Source of the DNA: Mucidula mucida
Lineage: Eukaryota; Basidiomycota; Agaricomycetes; Agaricales; Physalacriaceae
Direction: 5' to 3'
DNA length: 64,000 nucleotides
Assembly (NCBI GenBank): GCA_015501055.1
Contig: JADNYV010000035.1
Location: 225,693-289,692, forward strand
Position 1 is the stretch's first letter; each line of letters opens with the position of its first letter. The notes below the pieces were generated by a model. It was not told the DNA's origin and did not search any database. It was given only the letters and a program-made list of their open reading frames with translations. The translations under genes were made by a program, and so were the position numbers. Below, piece by piece: positions 10,116 through 21,299 of this stretch.

Positions 10116-11927
10116 ATGTCGTCCTCCACGTCCAAGCCACAGCCCATACTCGCAAAGTCAATCCCAGACGCATGGACGACAGATAAAGTTACATCGACAT
10201 TCGTCTGGAGCCACTGGTTCCCACCGTTGCGCTACGCACGGACTCTTGTGGATTTGGCTGGCACTTCGAGATCGCAGTCAATCTCGAGCCTTCCGACTGC
10301 CAGGAGGCAAGTTTCGTGGCATCATTCTGCTTTACGCCGCCAACGGGAAACGCCTCTGGTGTCATGCGTACAGGATTGCGTGTCGGGTGTACAGCGGCTA
10401 TGATGTTTAACCCGACCTACACTCGAACCGTAACCTTAGGATTCTGCTCCCCCTCATTGCGCGCTGGAAACAGCGTCCATGATCGCATAGGGACGTGCTC
10501 CGCCCGCTTGGAGGGCGTTCAGAGGGTCACGTTCACCTTCTCGGTGTCGTTCCCTGATGGTTCTCCTTTCAAAGCTCCACAGTCTTCTATCGCATTCAAC
10601 GAACGAGTAAAGGACGCTCTGACGCGGACGATCGAATCAGGCGAATTTGTGGACGTCAAGTTTTACCTCTTCACGGCGGTGACGCGGGATGGCATTGTGT
10701 GTCGGCCGAAGCCGATCTATGGGAGTCGCACGGTTTTACAGCAAGTATGCGAGTTTTTGGATAGCTGTGAGTTCGTCTCTTTCTATGCACGCATGGCATG
10801 ACCTGGTTGTAGTGGTTCTAGGCGATGGTTTTTCGGAATCGCAGATGTAGACCTTGACGGTGAATGGGAAGTAGCAAGCTCCGGAGACAGCGAATACGAC
10901 TACCACGAAGATAGCGATCTTGAAGAATTGGAGGATGGAGAGCCGCAGGTGAAGCCAAATCATCAGCGAGCAGGTGAGTGTCGTGCCATGTTCCCTAATC
11001 CTTGTGATGACTGTAGAACTCTTCGTAGCCCTGTCGACGATCAAGAGCTTACATTGCCCAAAAGAACTGTCACTCGGCGCATGGGTCGCATCTGCCAACC
11101 GAAGAACATTGCCTACAAAACGTCTGTCCTTTTCCTCTCACCGTCGAGAACGCGCTAAACGCGATGCAGGTTCAAGGGCCTTTTAACGTATCTATACACC
11201 CAGGAGATTGCTCTAGCCCCCCTCAAGTCCACTCAAAATGCGGGAAAAGGGAAGGGTACAGCGAGTGATCTGAGCTCGCCAAAGTCAATGTATCGACTTG
11301 CCAACATGGTTCGTCGACATCTAGTTGTTTGATCACAACACTCAGATCCTTCGTAGATCGATTTACCAGCCCTCAAACAGATATGCCTTGATGCTCTTCG
11401 TCAGAGGTTAACAGCCGACAATATATACAGCGAGCTATTCTCAAAATTTACGTGGCAGTAAGTTCACACAGCCCCCAGCTACCGCTCGTATTCTGACAGC
11501 GCAATGTTAGACATCCCGAGATTCTTGAGGTCGAACTGACTTTGCCTGGATCATTGGAGGGAGAGCGAATCCCAGCGAAGCCTCTCCATCGCGAATGTCT
11601 TTCCGGCGATTACCCTCATGCGCGTTGGCGATTAATAGTCTTCTTTCTCGTCTCGGACCCTCGGGTGAGGCTGAGAGAAGATTCTATCCCTGCAGCCCAT
11701 CAGATCGGTCCCCTCTTGCCATCTCTGTGGGTGTTCCGGAACCCATGCCTGCATCGTGGGACACTGTGTCGCCGCAACAAGCTTCACCGAAGGTGGCAAT
11801 GTCGGCGTGGACAGCTTCCCCAAAGCCAGCGCCAGAAGAGGAGAAGAAAGAGGATGAAGCATCGTGTTCAATCTCCCGCGGTAAAGGCTGGAAGTCCAGT
11901 ACTGGTAACAAGAAACAATACTTTTGA
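10116..11927 (+). pseudogene. BTB/POZ-domain protein, probably broken
   Basis: BTB/POZ proteins of this large basidiomycete family mediate protein-protein contacts, often as cullin-3 adaptors. The opening (MSSSTSKPQPILAKSIPDAW, then TFVW) and the body (ESGEFVDVKFYLFTAVTRDG, GFSES, DVDLDGEWE followed by an acidic EYDYHEDSDLEELED, SPKSMYRLANM near 11,280, ICLDALRQRLTADNIYSELF near 11,380) follow the family order. The body sits in a different frame from the opening with no credible intron between 10187 and 10320. A second frame change falls right after GFSES near 10,840. A C-terminal frame with a Lys/Glu-rich end closes at 11927. Two frame breaks argue for a pseudogene, but unrecognised introns or sequence errors remain possible. 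Confidence 0.6.
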
Positions 11928-12560
11928 TACCCTCTTGATGTTGCTTTATCATATGCATATAGGAAGACATCTTGCAAGTTTGCATACTGCGCGTTGTCGT
12001 TCTTCGTATGGCATGATAAAAGCGCCATAAGATTTCTTCGGAGTCGCCCTGAGCGACGTGATTCATAATGCGAGATGATGGTCAGAATATGCGCACCAAC
12101 GTCGACTCTGAGCTTGCTCAAGTGAGGTGAGCGGTTGATGTGGTTGTGTGGCGTGGTAGGTCATTACTCCCGAAACTGTGCGCTCTGTTCTGATTCCATG
12201 GTAGGTAGGTAGGTAGGTAGAGTCGGCACAAGGTCCCCATGAGGAACGGCTGTTTGTGGAAATGTTATGGCGGGCGAGACCCGATTTCCACCCAGTGACT
12301 GAGCAACCGCGGGGATATCTCCGCATTTAAGAAGGTCCCAACGGACCTCTGGCCACCGGTTCAGAGAACATACTTCTCGAATACCGACCTATAGTCGGTC
12401 GCCCTCGCTACGAGAGGAGAGAGAGAGAACAAGAAAAAAAGGGGTGGTCCAAAAGTAAATTGATTTCAGTCCATAGCCAATAGAGGAACACTACGGATGT
12501 AGTCTGAATTGCTGTCGGAGTCGGCGTCCACTAACGGGGCACGAGCTTATTATCTGTGCG
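11928..12560. other. Intergenic with a GTAG microsatellite
   Basis: The only structure noticed is a short tetranucleotide run of GTAG units at about 12,201-12,221. No gene is seen. Confidence 0.5.
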
Positions 12561-12765
12561 GTGTGTCAGTCTAGCGGCACACCATCTCCTACGCCTCCAC
12601 GAGCCACGCAGCGTCCCAAATTGACCCAGACCGTAGACGTCGCCTAGGCTTCTGCTTCCACCAACCGTGGCCGGCTGGCCCGGTATCCACGAATAGGAAG
12701 AACCTCCAGACACTCCGCATTGTAGCAAGAAAGCGAAATGGCTGTCAGTGAGCCGGTTGCTCAAA
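12560..12765 (+). pseudogene. Relocated fragment of the shugoshin gene
   Basis: The reverse complement of this stretch aligns over its whole length with the plus strand of the shugoshin middle exon (about 2478-2660). Shared blocks include CAACCGGCTC, TTTCTTGCT, GGATACCGGGC-like, AAGCCTAGGCGA, GGGACGCTG, GTGGCTCGTGGAGG and GATGGTGTG. The sense strand of the fragment is therefore plus, opposite to the parent. It covers neither the coiled coil nor the C-terminal motif and has indels that break the frame. It looks like an old partial duplication. Confidence 0.75.
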
Positions 12766-13363
12766 GTTCACAACGGCTTCGAGCGCCCAAGGAGCTCTGA
12801 AGATCTAGAGTGGATTGAATGGAGGTCAAAGCCTTCGTTAGGCAGGCTTTCACTCCATGCTCGTGGCGCTGAATAACGTGGCAGATTGACGTTAATTTAG
12901 CGCATGCGGTAAGGAAAAGGGCGGCAGCAAGTCGGGGCTCTTTGCACTACATCCACTAAAATTGAGAACCAGGGCCAGGAGAGTTTATTATGCCTGTGTA
13001 TCTCAAAATAAGCCTGAGGATTGTGCTCACCGCTTCAAAATTTAAAGCAGCGTGGCGTGCAGAAAGCTCATATTCGGGTCTCAACCATGTTCATCGCCAC
13101 ATCAAGGAAATGTTTCTGCAGCGATGTTGGCAACGAGCTGCAACATGACACCACGGCGACGTACGCCACCTGTGCGTACAATTCATACACGCAGGGCTTC
13201 ACGAAATCTCAAGTACATATCAGAAGTGGTTTGCTTAGTTTGAAGTCTGACAAGTGATACTCATTCACTAGTGTTGCATTCCAACTGGGAGTCACGAACT
13301 TGATAAACTGGTAACCCCACAATTCATTTCTTAGGAAAAAATATGACTTTTTGCGACACGTGA
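12766..13363. other. Intergenic, nothing recognised
   Basis: No supported gene. An A6 run at 13336-13341 is the likely T-run terminator of the minus-strand tRNA that follows. Confidence 0.45.
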
Positions 13364-13459
13364 CTCTCTGACTAGGAGTCGAACCCAGCTTTAGCGCGCA
13401 GTAGACTATATCCTAGTTCACCTGACAGGCGCGTGTACTGACCGATATACTATCAGAGA
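13364..13459 (-). tRNA. tRNA-Asp (GTC) with intron
   Basis: On the minus strand, acceptor TCTCTGA (13459-13453) pairs with TCAGAGA (13371-13365). The anticodon stem CGCGC/GCGCG flanks C-T-GTC-A followed by a 22-nt intron. The T arm CTGGG-TTCGACT-CCTAG closes with one G-T pair. Boxes A and B are intact and a T6 run follows about 25 nt downstream. The variable region is slightly long (CTAAAG). It is probably functional, though the extra variable bases leave some doubt. Confidence 0.7.
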
Positions 13460-13613
13460 TTTTACAAATTTCCTGGAGGCTGTCTTCATTACTTATACAG
13501 TGATTGCATAGCAGAACCCTGGAATGAAGAGACTTGCTTGAGTTTTAACTTTGCCTGAAAGGGCTAAAACACCTTCGGGTTCAGAAGAAAATGATGTTGT
13601 TGACCGTAGGCAC

Positions 13614-13725
13614 CTGTTTGACTGGGAGTTGAATCCAGCTTTCGCGCGTAACGGCCACATACTCACAGGTCATATGCATCAATCCCCATGTAAGGCACAT
13701 GCACTGACCAATACACTATCAGAGA
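13614..13725 (-). pseudogene. tRNA-Asp-like pseudogene
   Basis: The 5' half (TCTCTGATAGTGTATTGGTCAGT) and T arm resemble the intact Asp tRNAs. The acceptor 3' strand has become TCAAACA, the anticodon loop reads CCTTACA instead of CCTGTCA, and the inserted segment is longer. These changes would abolish Asp identity. Confidence 0.65.
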
Positions 13726-13757
13726 GCATAGAAAGATAGAGTGTGGCGCTGAGTCAT

Positions 13758-13855
13758 ACACCGATGGTGAAGCGGTTATCATGCTTGCCTTCCATATCAT
13801 GCGAAGAGATACTGAGTTGGAGCAAGCGGCAGGGGTTCGACTCCCCTTCGGTGTA
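13758..13855 (+). tRNA. tRNA-Gly (TCC) with a 26-nt intron
   Basis: Acceptor ACACCGA (13758-13764) pairs with TCGGTGT (13848-13854), discriminator A. The anticodon stem CTTGC/GCAAG flanks C-T-TCC-A, so the anticodon is TCC at 13791-13793. An intron occupies 13795-13820 at the canonical 37/38 position. The T arm AGGGG-TTCGACT-CCCCT is perfect. Confidence 0.82.
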
Positions 13856-13876
13856 TGTACGGCAGTCGCGCTGTAA

Positions 13877-13884
13877 TTTTTTTT
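13877..13884 (+). terminator. Pol III terminator of tRNA-Gly
   Basis: A run of eight T residues starts 21 nt past the tRNA-Gly 3' end, as expected for RNA polymerase III termination. Confidence 0.7.
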
Positions 13885-14108
13885 GCTTTTTGTTGAGGCA
13901 CGATCGAAACACCGGCGATCGGGCCGACGATCGTTGTGGGAACACCGACGACTCCGAGACAAAGACTTTGTCAGAAACGATCACTACCATTCCCGTGTAT
14001 TTTTGGTGCTGGACACGAACCAACGAAGAATAAGCAGTGCCCCTACGACACCAACCATTACAACTTTCAGCGAACGGGAGAACGGCACAGACACGGGGAT
14101 ATAAAGAT

Positions 14109-14722
14109 ATGCCAGCGATAGCTACTGCTCCGGGAGGTGCGCTGTACTCCTGGTGGCGCGCCCATCGCGTCTGCCATCCTCTTCGCTAACACCCACACAT
14201 AGAGCCCACGCCCTCCCCGAAGCCCCAGCCCATCGGACACGTCCCGTCAATCCTCCTCCTGTCGCTGATATTCTGCTGCGTGGTCTTTATACTATGGCGC
14301 CGCGCAAGTGCCGTACGAAGGGTCGTTGGCGTTGGGTAAGTGTTCTTGTTACGCTTGCCTTTCTTCTTTGAGTGGGCTGGCTTCGCGATTGAATTTCCGT
14401 CTTTCTGCTGGATTTCGGGGCTTTTATCGCTATACACGTTCCACTCACATGCCCACCCCCCAGACTCAAATCGCTCAACCCCACCGATGGCCCCATCCGG
14501 CTGAGCATCGACGATGGGCCCTCCATCGCCGAGTTTTTGGAAGACGACTATGACGAGGACGCGCCGCCCCCGCCGCCTTCACCTCCGGGGCCGCAGGCGA
14601 CGAGGCCGACGCACAAGCGCGCGCCGACAGTAGAGGGCATCGGTGATGTCCGCGGGATGCAAGAGGCGGAGGAGTTGATGCGCAGGGGGACAGCGGCAGA
14701 AGGTAGTAGTGGCGCGCCGTGA
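14109..14722 (+). CDS. Small single-pass membrane protein, unknown function
   Basis: Three exons join in frame (14109-14136, 14203-14335, 14464-14722) through GT-AG introns of 66 and 128 nt, giving 139 aa. The ATG opens MPAIATAPGEPTPSPKPQP, a Pro-rich N-terminus. Residues about 25-41 (SILLLSLIFCCVVFIL) are one membrane segment followed by WRRASAVRR, so the positive-inside rule puts the C-terminus in the cytosol. The tail has an acidic patch (EDDYDED), a proline run and a Glu-rich end. The gene stands 250 bp downstream of tRNA-Gly. I do not recognise a family. The even splice phases and hydrophobic profile support it as real. Confidence 0.7.
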
Positions 14723-15199
14723 TGTCAGCTTTCAAGGACGCTCGTTTGATTTTTCTTTATATCTGAGTATGGTACGGTACGAAGCTTTGCTTGATAATTG
14801 ATAAGTTGACGTGCTCGCGTTGAACTCTGGTTTCCGGTACTGGATATGCGTGCTCTGATAATTCAAAAGCGCGGTGATTGTGGTTGGATACTGATTTGAG
14901 AGCAGGTTTTTGCGTGGCGGTCTCAAAAAGTATCCCTTTCTGGCGGATGAAACCAGAGCTCGCATAACTGCTTTACCATCCGGTGTGGTAACGAGAGCGG
15001 CGATGAGTACGACAACGTCAACAGCTACGAAAGGCGAAGAGAGTAGGTCTATGTGCCAGAAATTTTGACTGTGTCTTAGGGAAAAGCGTTGAGGATCACA
15101 CGAAAGGCGGGATAACCGATGTATCGATGGTGGCGGATACCTTTTGGGGTACTTTATATCAAAGGCGCTGGACCGTTAGTGCGAGCCCGGGGAAGGAAA
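14723..15199. other. Intergenic, nothing recognised
   Basis: 3' flank of the membrane-protein gene. No open frame with recognisable content. Confidence 0.45.
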
Positions 15200-17720
15200 A
15201 ACTCAAAGGTGAGAGCGATAGCCTCCATTTCAAAGCTGATGTGTCGCGGGTCTCTAAAACTTTTTTCTGGAGGCGGAAGACCACATAAGCCGCTGTACCA
15301 TTGCTGTGGTGATGGGGTGCGGTTGTGCGCGGTAATGTAGGCGTGATTAAGGTATAGAGGAGAGCAATAATGACTGCCAGTTCACAGCGGCGGAGCGCGC
15401 GGTTCTCTCAGAAGTATCCAAGTACGAGGTACGGCATAAATGGACATGAGGACTTTACCATTGGTGTAGCGGTGGGATGGACGAAACGTGCGCTTTCATT
15501 GACGTGCAGAGGGGCGCGGATGAGGATAACGCGCGGACGGGAGAGCAGGAGGAGAAAGATGCCCTTGGTCAATTCAGGTACTTGCGATTTAAGCCTGAGG
15601 ACAAAACTGTGAACTCCGAACAGTGGCACAATACACCAAACGGAAGTCAAGTCCCTTGACCACTTGACCATCAGTGTACAGGACTGATGCCAATGGTCTG
15701 AACCCGTAGTATTTCTGGCCAACTTCATTTGGAAAAAGACATATCTCTTGACAGAGTAGACTACACGAAAGCCGCTTGACTATCGGCGCAGTGGTAGAAC
15801 GGTCGGTTTCATTTTCATTCAGAGATTCCAGGGGGCGCGACGTCGCCAAGTTGTGAACAAGTGCGCAGAGGAAAAATAGGCCCCGAGGTCCCAGATGTGA
15901 TAAAAATCCTCGAATTAACGATAAGGACACGACCACAACCAGAAGCAGGATAGCCGCTGTACCACTGGTGTGGCGATGGGTGAGTGCCATGGACAGAAGT
16001 GGTATGCTGGCTACCACGGCGGTTTCGGGGTGAGATGTTACCCAGGAAGTTTGAGGTTACGGTACGAACTGAGGACGAAAAAGACAAGTGAGTGACGGAC
16101 CGCAACGGTCGGACTCGGATACTCACCTTCCGGACCATCGTCCGTGTACAATGCCACTGCGCGTGTGGCGATGCAAAAAGGAAACATAGGACCAGTGGGA
16201 ATACGAAGCCGGGGCGGGATAACAAGTGCGCCATCGGTGCCGTGATGAGACTTGAAGTCGGAGGGCTTATGGAGAAGGGTTGCATACGACACAAACCAAA
16301 CTACTGTACTTCACGTCGAAATGGCCTAAATGGATTTATGAACTTAAGGACTAGACGGAAAGGGGATGGTGTGGCGTGACGATAAGTAGTACATCGCACA
16401 TAGCTTGAGTTGTGATACATGGTGGTAAGCAAAACAATGGTGTCACGGTCCTATGTAGTACACTGAAGAGGAGTCGAACCTCTGCCGCTTGTCTGAATCG
16501 CTCATGCCAAATGTTCACGGAAGATAACTAGCAAGCATGATACCACTTCACCGTCAGTGTTGAAGGAGGCCGTCCTAGTGCAACACGTAGTAAGGCAAGT
16601 CTACAGCGCGGATCAATCCAAGTGTGCGAAACGGTGTAGATGGAGGAGCAATTCGCTTACAAGTTCAAGTGTTTCAAAAAAAAAATCACATTGTCGCAGT
16701 GCTTGCATCAAACCGGGGCGGGACGACCGCTGCGCCATTGGTGAGTCGTTGTTATATCACCAGCTTGAATATCAGCGCTTGAAGTAGGCAGGTTAAAAAC
16801 ACCCCTGTTTGATTCTGCGGGACACTGTTCAACGCCCAAGCCTGGTCAGGCTGAGAGTGGCAAGGCCACAGCGGGGAGCGAGCGTGTAGTTCGAGATATG
16901 GCATAGGTGGAGGGGGTGACTATGTCGTAGGGAAAAGGTACGGACTACATCAAACGCGGGATAGCCGCTGTATCAATGTGGTCGGGTCGTCGTAAGTCCT
17001 TTTGCGATACTATATCAAAGTCGCTTGACCGTTACTGCGGGTCCGCGGAAGGATGTAAAAACATGAAGCTCGTTGCATTATTTTGAAGGTGAGAGCGATA
17101 GCCTCCATTTCAGAGCGGGAAATCTGTCAAGGGTCTCGAAAAAAGTGACGCGTCAGAGGATGAAGACCACATCGACCGCTGTGGTGATAGGATGTATTGG
17201 CGCGCAGTGGTGGCTCGGAGTGGACGGACGACGAAGGTAGCGGTTTTTTCTTCAAATCGTATGTCGTACATAACTTTGCGAAGTGCAGAATCGGAGTGAC
17301 GAGGTGAATGTATTCCTGGCGGAGGAGCTGCAAAACAACCCGAAAAAAACACAACTCCGCACAACATTATGGCGGCAGTAGACTGACCCCTTTACCATCA
17401 GTGCGCCGAGAGAACCGAACAGATTTACTTCTCTTCGAGAAGCGGGCGCTGTCCACTAGCAGGAGAAAGGGTTGGTCGGACTTGGTGTGGCATGATGATC
17501 CGAGTCGTCAAGGCAGTTTCGTTCGAGTCATTGTGGGGACGCTCGGGGCCCCCTCCAAGAATGAGGAAGCGGGGCACGGCTGCTAGACGAGATTGATAGA
17601 GCGGAGAATGGTGACAAAACGAATCAGAATTACTAACAAGACCTCGACCAGATGCAGTATAGCCACTGTGCCATGGAGGTGGCCATGAGAGTCTGAAATG
17701 ACTCGTAGTGCTTGTTGAAC
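15200..17720. repeat. Field of decayed tRNA-like repeats
   Basis: Many short stretches read, on the minus strand, as tRNA 5' halves with box-A-like TGGCGCAGCGG or close variants. Examples lie near 15,275, 15,455, 15,670, 15,775, 15,955, 16,225, 16,725, 16,960, 17,185 and 17,655. Several share the longer form ACCGATGGCGCAGCGGTTAT followed by CCCGC(C/T)CCGG. Most lack a matching 3' half, so they are relics of tRNA genes or of a tRNA-derived short element. No protein gene is credible here. Confidence 0.55.
16459..16560 (-). pseudogene. tRNA-Gly-like pseudogene
   Basis: Acceptor ACACTGA/TCAGTGT, D-arm and T-arm (AGAGG-TTCGACT-CCTCT) match the tRNA-Gly at 13758. Seven extra bases (TAGTTAT) separate the anticodon stem CTTGC from the CTTCC loop, which breaks the anticodon arm. 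A copy with the same type of insertion lies at 49860-49955. Confidence 0.65.
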
Positions 17721-18238
17721 GGGTGAAATAAGAGCTTATGCAGGTAATGAGGACAGAACAAAGGTACAAGCAACTACAACGTTGGAGGGAAAGTAATCCA
17801 GTAAAGACAGCAAGAGCGGACAATTGCGACCCAAAGTCATCAAGACGAGGCGAGTACTTAGAACAACATGGCTGTCAGAGCTAAAAGGCCCTCCTGCGGC
17901 GTCCTGCCGACGTCATCAAGGCCAGTTTACAGCGCCCAATCTAACAGGTATATCCAGCCCTCAACAGCGTCGTCGAGTCCCCACATTAAAATCCCTGGGG
18001 CATCGATAACATTTGAAAGCCTGTGGCCGCAGGAGAGGGAAGCGGCGGTCGAATATTGATTGGCTTACTTGGAATTTCGAATTATATCACTGTCACGTGA
18101 TCCTGGATTGACAATGAGGCTGTTTCTGTTTCTGCCTCTCTTCCAAGAACCACGACAATCACCACTTCGAGATAAAAAGGTAAGCCATGACTTCCGCTTT
18201 TTTTAACGTTTCTTACTAAAACATAGTAGGCTATCGCG

Positions 18239-19890
18239 ATGAACAGTCCTTCTAGCATTACGGACGTCGTGCCCGCCAACTTTCTTTGTGACAACCAAAC
18301 TATGGAGAAGATCGCGGAGTCACTACTGAAGGATGAGACAGCGCTTTCGTCACTGGATGAAAGTCTTCCCGGGCTCGAATCGCGCCGACAATGCCTGCAG
18401 GACCAGCTGGCAGTCGTTGAACGACTCATTTCCGACGCAGTCGCAGAGCAGACGCGTCTTCGCTCCTCTATTGCACCCATAAATCCCTCCTTGCCTACTC
18501 CCCAGTCCGCGCTCTCCCAGGGGAAGTCCTGAGCGAGATTTTCCTTTATTATATCGCCCTTTCCCAGACTGCGCAGGAAAATGTTTTCAAGGAGATCGTT
18601 GCGTCTCACCGCATCCACACACCTATCCTTCAGGTCTGCCGTCGATGGCGTACTACCGCTTTGGCTGATCCGAGGCTCTGGACACCATCCCTTTGATTGG
18701 TTCTGGCGGCGAGGAAGAATCATACGCCCATCCTTTGGTATCGCGTTGCCTGACGAACGGGATGCTCACTGGAAAGCCTTGCAAAGTAGAATTGAGCGAA
18801 CATCTGCACTGCCTCTGCACCTTCTCTTCCACTTCACTACTACGGAAACATGGCAATCCCTTTTACACCGTCTCCTCGCTGCAGACATTCATTCGCTTGT
18901 TCCCACGGGCACACTCCGTATCGCTTAAGATTTCTTATCCACCTGCAGACCTTCCTGAATTCGCTTGATCATGGACAAGGCCGATATTCCCCATGCAGAC
19001 GGAGTCCATACGGCTCGGGTTGATGTTGCCGACGTGGTGTTCGGGCGAAAAATCTTGTCCGCAATACCGAATGTGGAAGTGTTGGAAACAACAGCAGTGG
19101 ATATTGATCAGTGGTTCATCAATGCGCCAACTGCAGGGATATCGCCTGCGCAGCTTGCACATCTGAAGTACTGGTATGGCTACCGCTTGTACAAGTATTG
19201 GAACTCCTGGATCGCGCGCCGCTGCTTGAGACATTCAAACTCGCTGGCATTTCATCCCTCCTTCTATCGGCACCCTTCGTGTCGTAACTCATACGCGTCT
19301 ATCAAAGTTCCACGTTGCTTGCACGACGGCGGGCAAAAACGATGCTGTGTTCGGTCATCTTACACTCCCCGCTCTGCGTTCTCTATCATATATGGGGGAT
19401 TCCTACCACTTTTGGCCCCGTCCAAGTAATGTGGCATTTCTTCACGATCGGTTGCCTGTTAACGGAGTGACATTCGTCAATGTCATGTCGATGATAAGCG
19501 CTTATCAAGATACTCACGTCTCAAGAAGCACTCGTCACCCTTCAGCTCAACCATTTCGGTGACGAAGACGCAGGAAGCAACACATTCATTCCATGTCAAT
19601 CCTAGAATTCCTTTCTAAAAAGCCCAAGGGTGGCTCAGATCATCCGTTACCCGCGTTGACGTTCCTCACAGTTGTGGTACTTCCCCGACAGTTGAAGGGC
19701 GTGAAACGACTGGTCCAGTCGCGTTCTACGAAACAAGCGAAGAAGAGTCGTATCGCGCTCTTAGAGAAGTTGGTATCAGGGTGCAGACGAAGCAGTGGGA
19801 CGATCAGATTCACAAGGACGAGCATGCGGCCCTATTTAAGGACTTTGTGCACAACGATAGTATTGACTTGCATAATCTCAGAGATCCTTA
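18239..19890 (+). pseudogene. F-box family gene, degraded
   Basis: F-box proteins are substrate adaptors of SCF ubiquitin ligases. The N-terminus (MNSPSSITDVVPAN, then a coiled coil LESRRQCLQDQLAVVERLI) is typical of basidiomycete F-box genes. The F-box follows in another frame as ALPGEVLSEIFLYYIALSQ and ILQVCRRWRTTALADPRLW. The frame change falls at about 18,485-18,520 and a stop follows TPSL near 18,690. LRR-like pieces occur near 19,200 (VLELLDRAPLLETFKLAGIS). The C-terminal part near 19,690-19,890 reads GPVAFYETSEEESYRALREVG, then VQTKQWDDQIHKDEHAALFKD. Several frame breaks make it a pseudogene. A possible 5' UTR intron with a TACTAAAAC branch site precedes the ATG. Confidence 0.65.
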
Positions 19891-20302
19891 GTCGCTCTAC
19901 ATTGTATTTCAAGACGTATATAGAATCATTGCCCGAAAGGCTTCCTTTATAGCATGCAATCCGTATTTGGCCACCCCGACCGCAAGACCGTTATAGGTGC
20001 ACCGTGAATTTGTACGGTTACCGTTGACAGTTTTACGCATCAATGAGCAGTGCCATATAGTCACCGCTTGGCGCGTACGCGGTCAAAGTAGAAGAAGAAC
20101 AATGGGCAAACAAGGGTATCCCGTGGGGAAAAGCGGCCATGTGATCGTGCCCTGAACCGCGGAGCTTATAAGGTGACCTGCCACAAACCACCACAATCAC
20201 TGTCGTGTCACCGCACCTGTCTTCATCACTCATCATCAACGCCTACCCATCCCGTCTTCTCAAGTGGGCACACTTTCTGATAACTCGCGCTGTGTTAGAA
20301 CC

Positions 20303-20683
20303 ATGATGCGAAAGCCAGTCAACCCAGATCGTTATGTCTTTGGATTCCGTCTCAACGATGCTCACCTCCTCAAACGTGGTCGCGAGCTAAATTTTGGCTT
20401 ACAGGATACCGAAAGGAAAGCCTCGGCGCTCGCTGAGAAAACTGCCAGAAAGGCCTACGTGCTTCCCGCTGGCGAACTCGATGTTCGAGCAGAACTATAC
20501 GCCGTCAAGAGAACTCCCAAGCCCAACGATGGCAAGCGTCAAGGACGCTACAGCGCCTGGCTTTTGGCGTTGGGTAGTCACGTTCCCGGCCGAAAGTTTG
20601 AACCGCCTTCGAAGGAGAAGATTCAGGAGGTTATGGAGCATTTTGGGTTCACAAAACCGCCGCGATGGGCTGAAATATACTAG
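20303..20683 (+). CDS. Small protein of unknown function (duplicate A)
   Basis: An uninterrupted frame from ATG 20303 (or 20306) encodes about 126 aa: MRKPVNPDRYVFGFRLN at the start, EKTARKAYVLPAGELDVRAE in the middle and FGFTKPPRWAEIY at the end. No signal peptide or membrane segment is seen. The promoter region carries a TATAAG box near 20,168. The second copy at 25025 has lost its frame, so this may be the surviving functional member. Similar small Lys/Arg-rich proteins exist in basidiomycetes, but I know no function. Confidence 0.6.
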   Translation: MMRKPVNPDRYVFGFRLNDAHLLKRGRELNFGLQDTERKASALAEKTARKAYVLPAGELDVRAELYAVKRTPKPNDGKRQGRYSAWLLALGSHVPGRKFEPPSKEKIQEVMEHFGFTKPPRWAEIY

Positions 20684-21299
20684 TGGTATGCAAATATTTT
20701 CAACCGTAGACGACTGTCCTGACGGCATTACAGTCCTTCCACCATTTACGCTATCATATTGCTATGTCGTCGTCCTCGTGTATCGCTCCATCACATATCC
20801 TTCACATCCTATCGACTCTCTCCTACCTGATATACCTGTCCAAGACTCTGAACTCATCTCTATGTACCAATAGATCGTCTTATGTCTTCCAAGCTCGAAC
20901 GGTCCGAAACTCGATTGCATTACCCTTGGTTCGAGTACGTCCGCCTTCGTGACGCTCTCAGTATTCCCCGCCATGTCATGCGTGCTGCTGACACGTTTAT
21001 TCCACACCGCGACTACTCAATTCTGCTAGGACGTCTATAGTGGCGGAACATCAGATACAGCAGGTTAGTCGAGGTCAACGCTGACCGTCAAACATCATCC
21101 ACCGTCCGCGTTTTGCCTACCTGCCGTCGTCCGTCAGCAAGTCCCAGATGTGCTTGATACTCTCGTATCTTAGCTCTCACCTCGTGCCGTAGCTTGCCTT
21201 CATCTGCGCCATTAAATTCAAACTGCATCAAATGATCCAGCTGTCAGTCGGGAGAACGTTATTAATGCCAGCACTTAACGACGACCGGCCAGAGAATCG

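Noticed and set aside
11632..12121. Overlapping minus-strand frames of 144-145 codons
   Set aside because: Antisense to the BTB gene 3' end, with no homology features or splice pattern.
12201..12221. GTAG repeats considered as a telomere-like or regulatory array
   Set aside because: Only about five units. An ordinary microsatellite.
15200..17720. Regularly recurring short phrases considered as a CRISPR-like array
   Set aside because: Spacing is irregular, copies differ and they resemble tRNA 5' halves. The genome is clearly eukaryotic.
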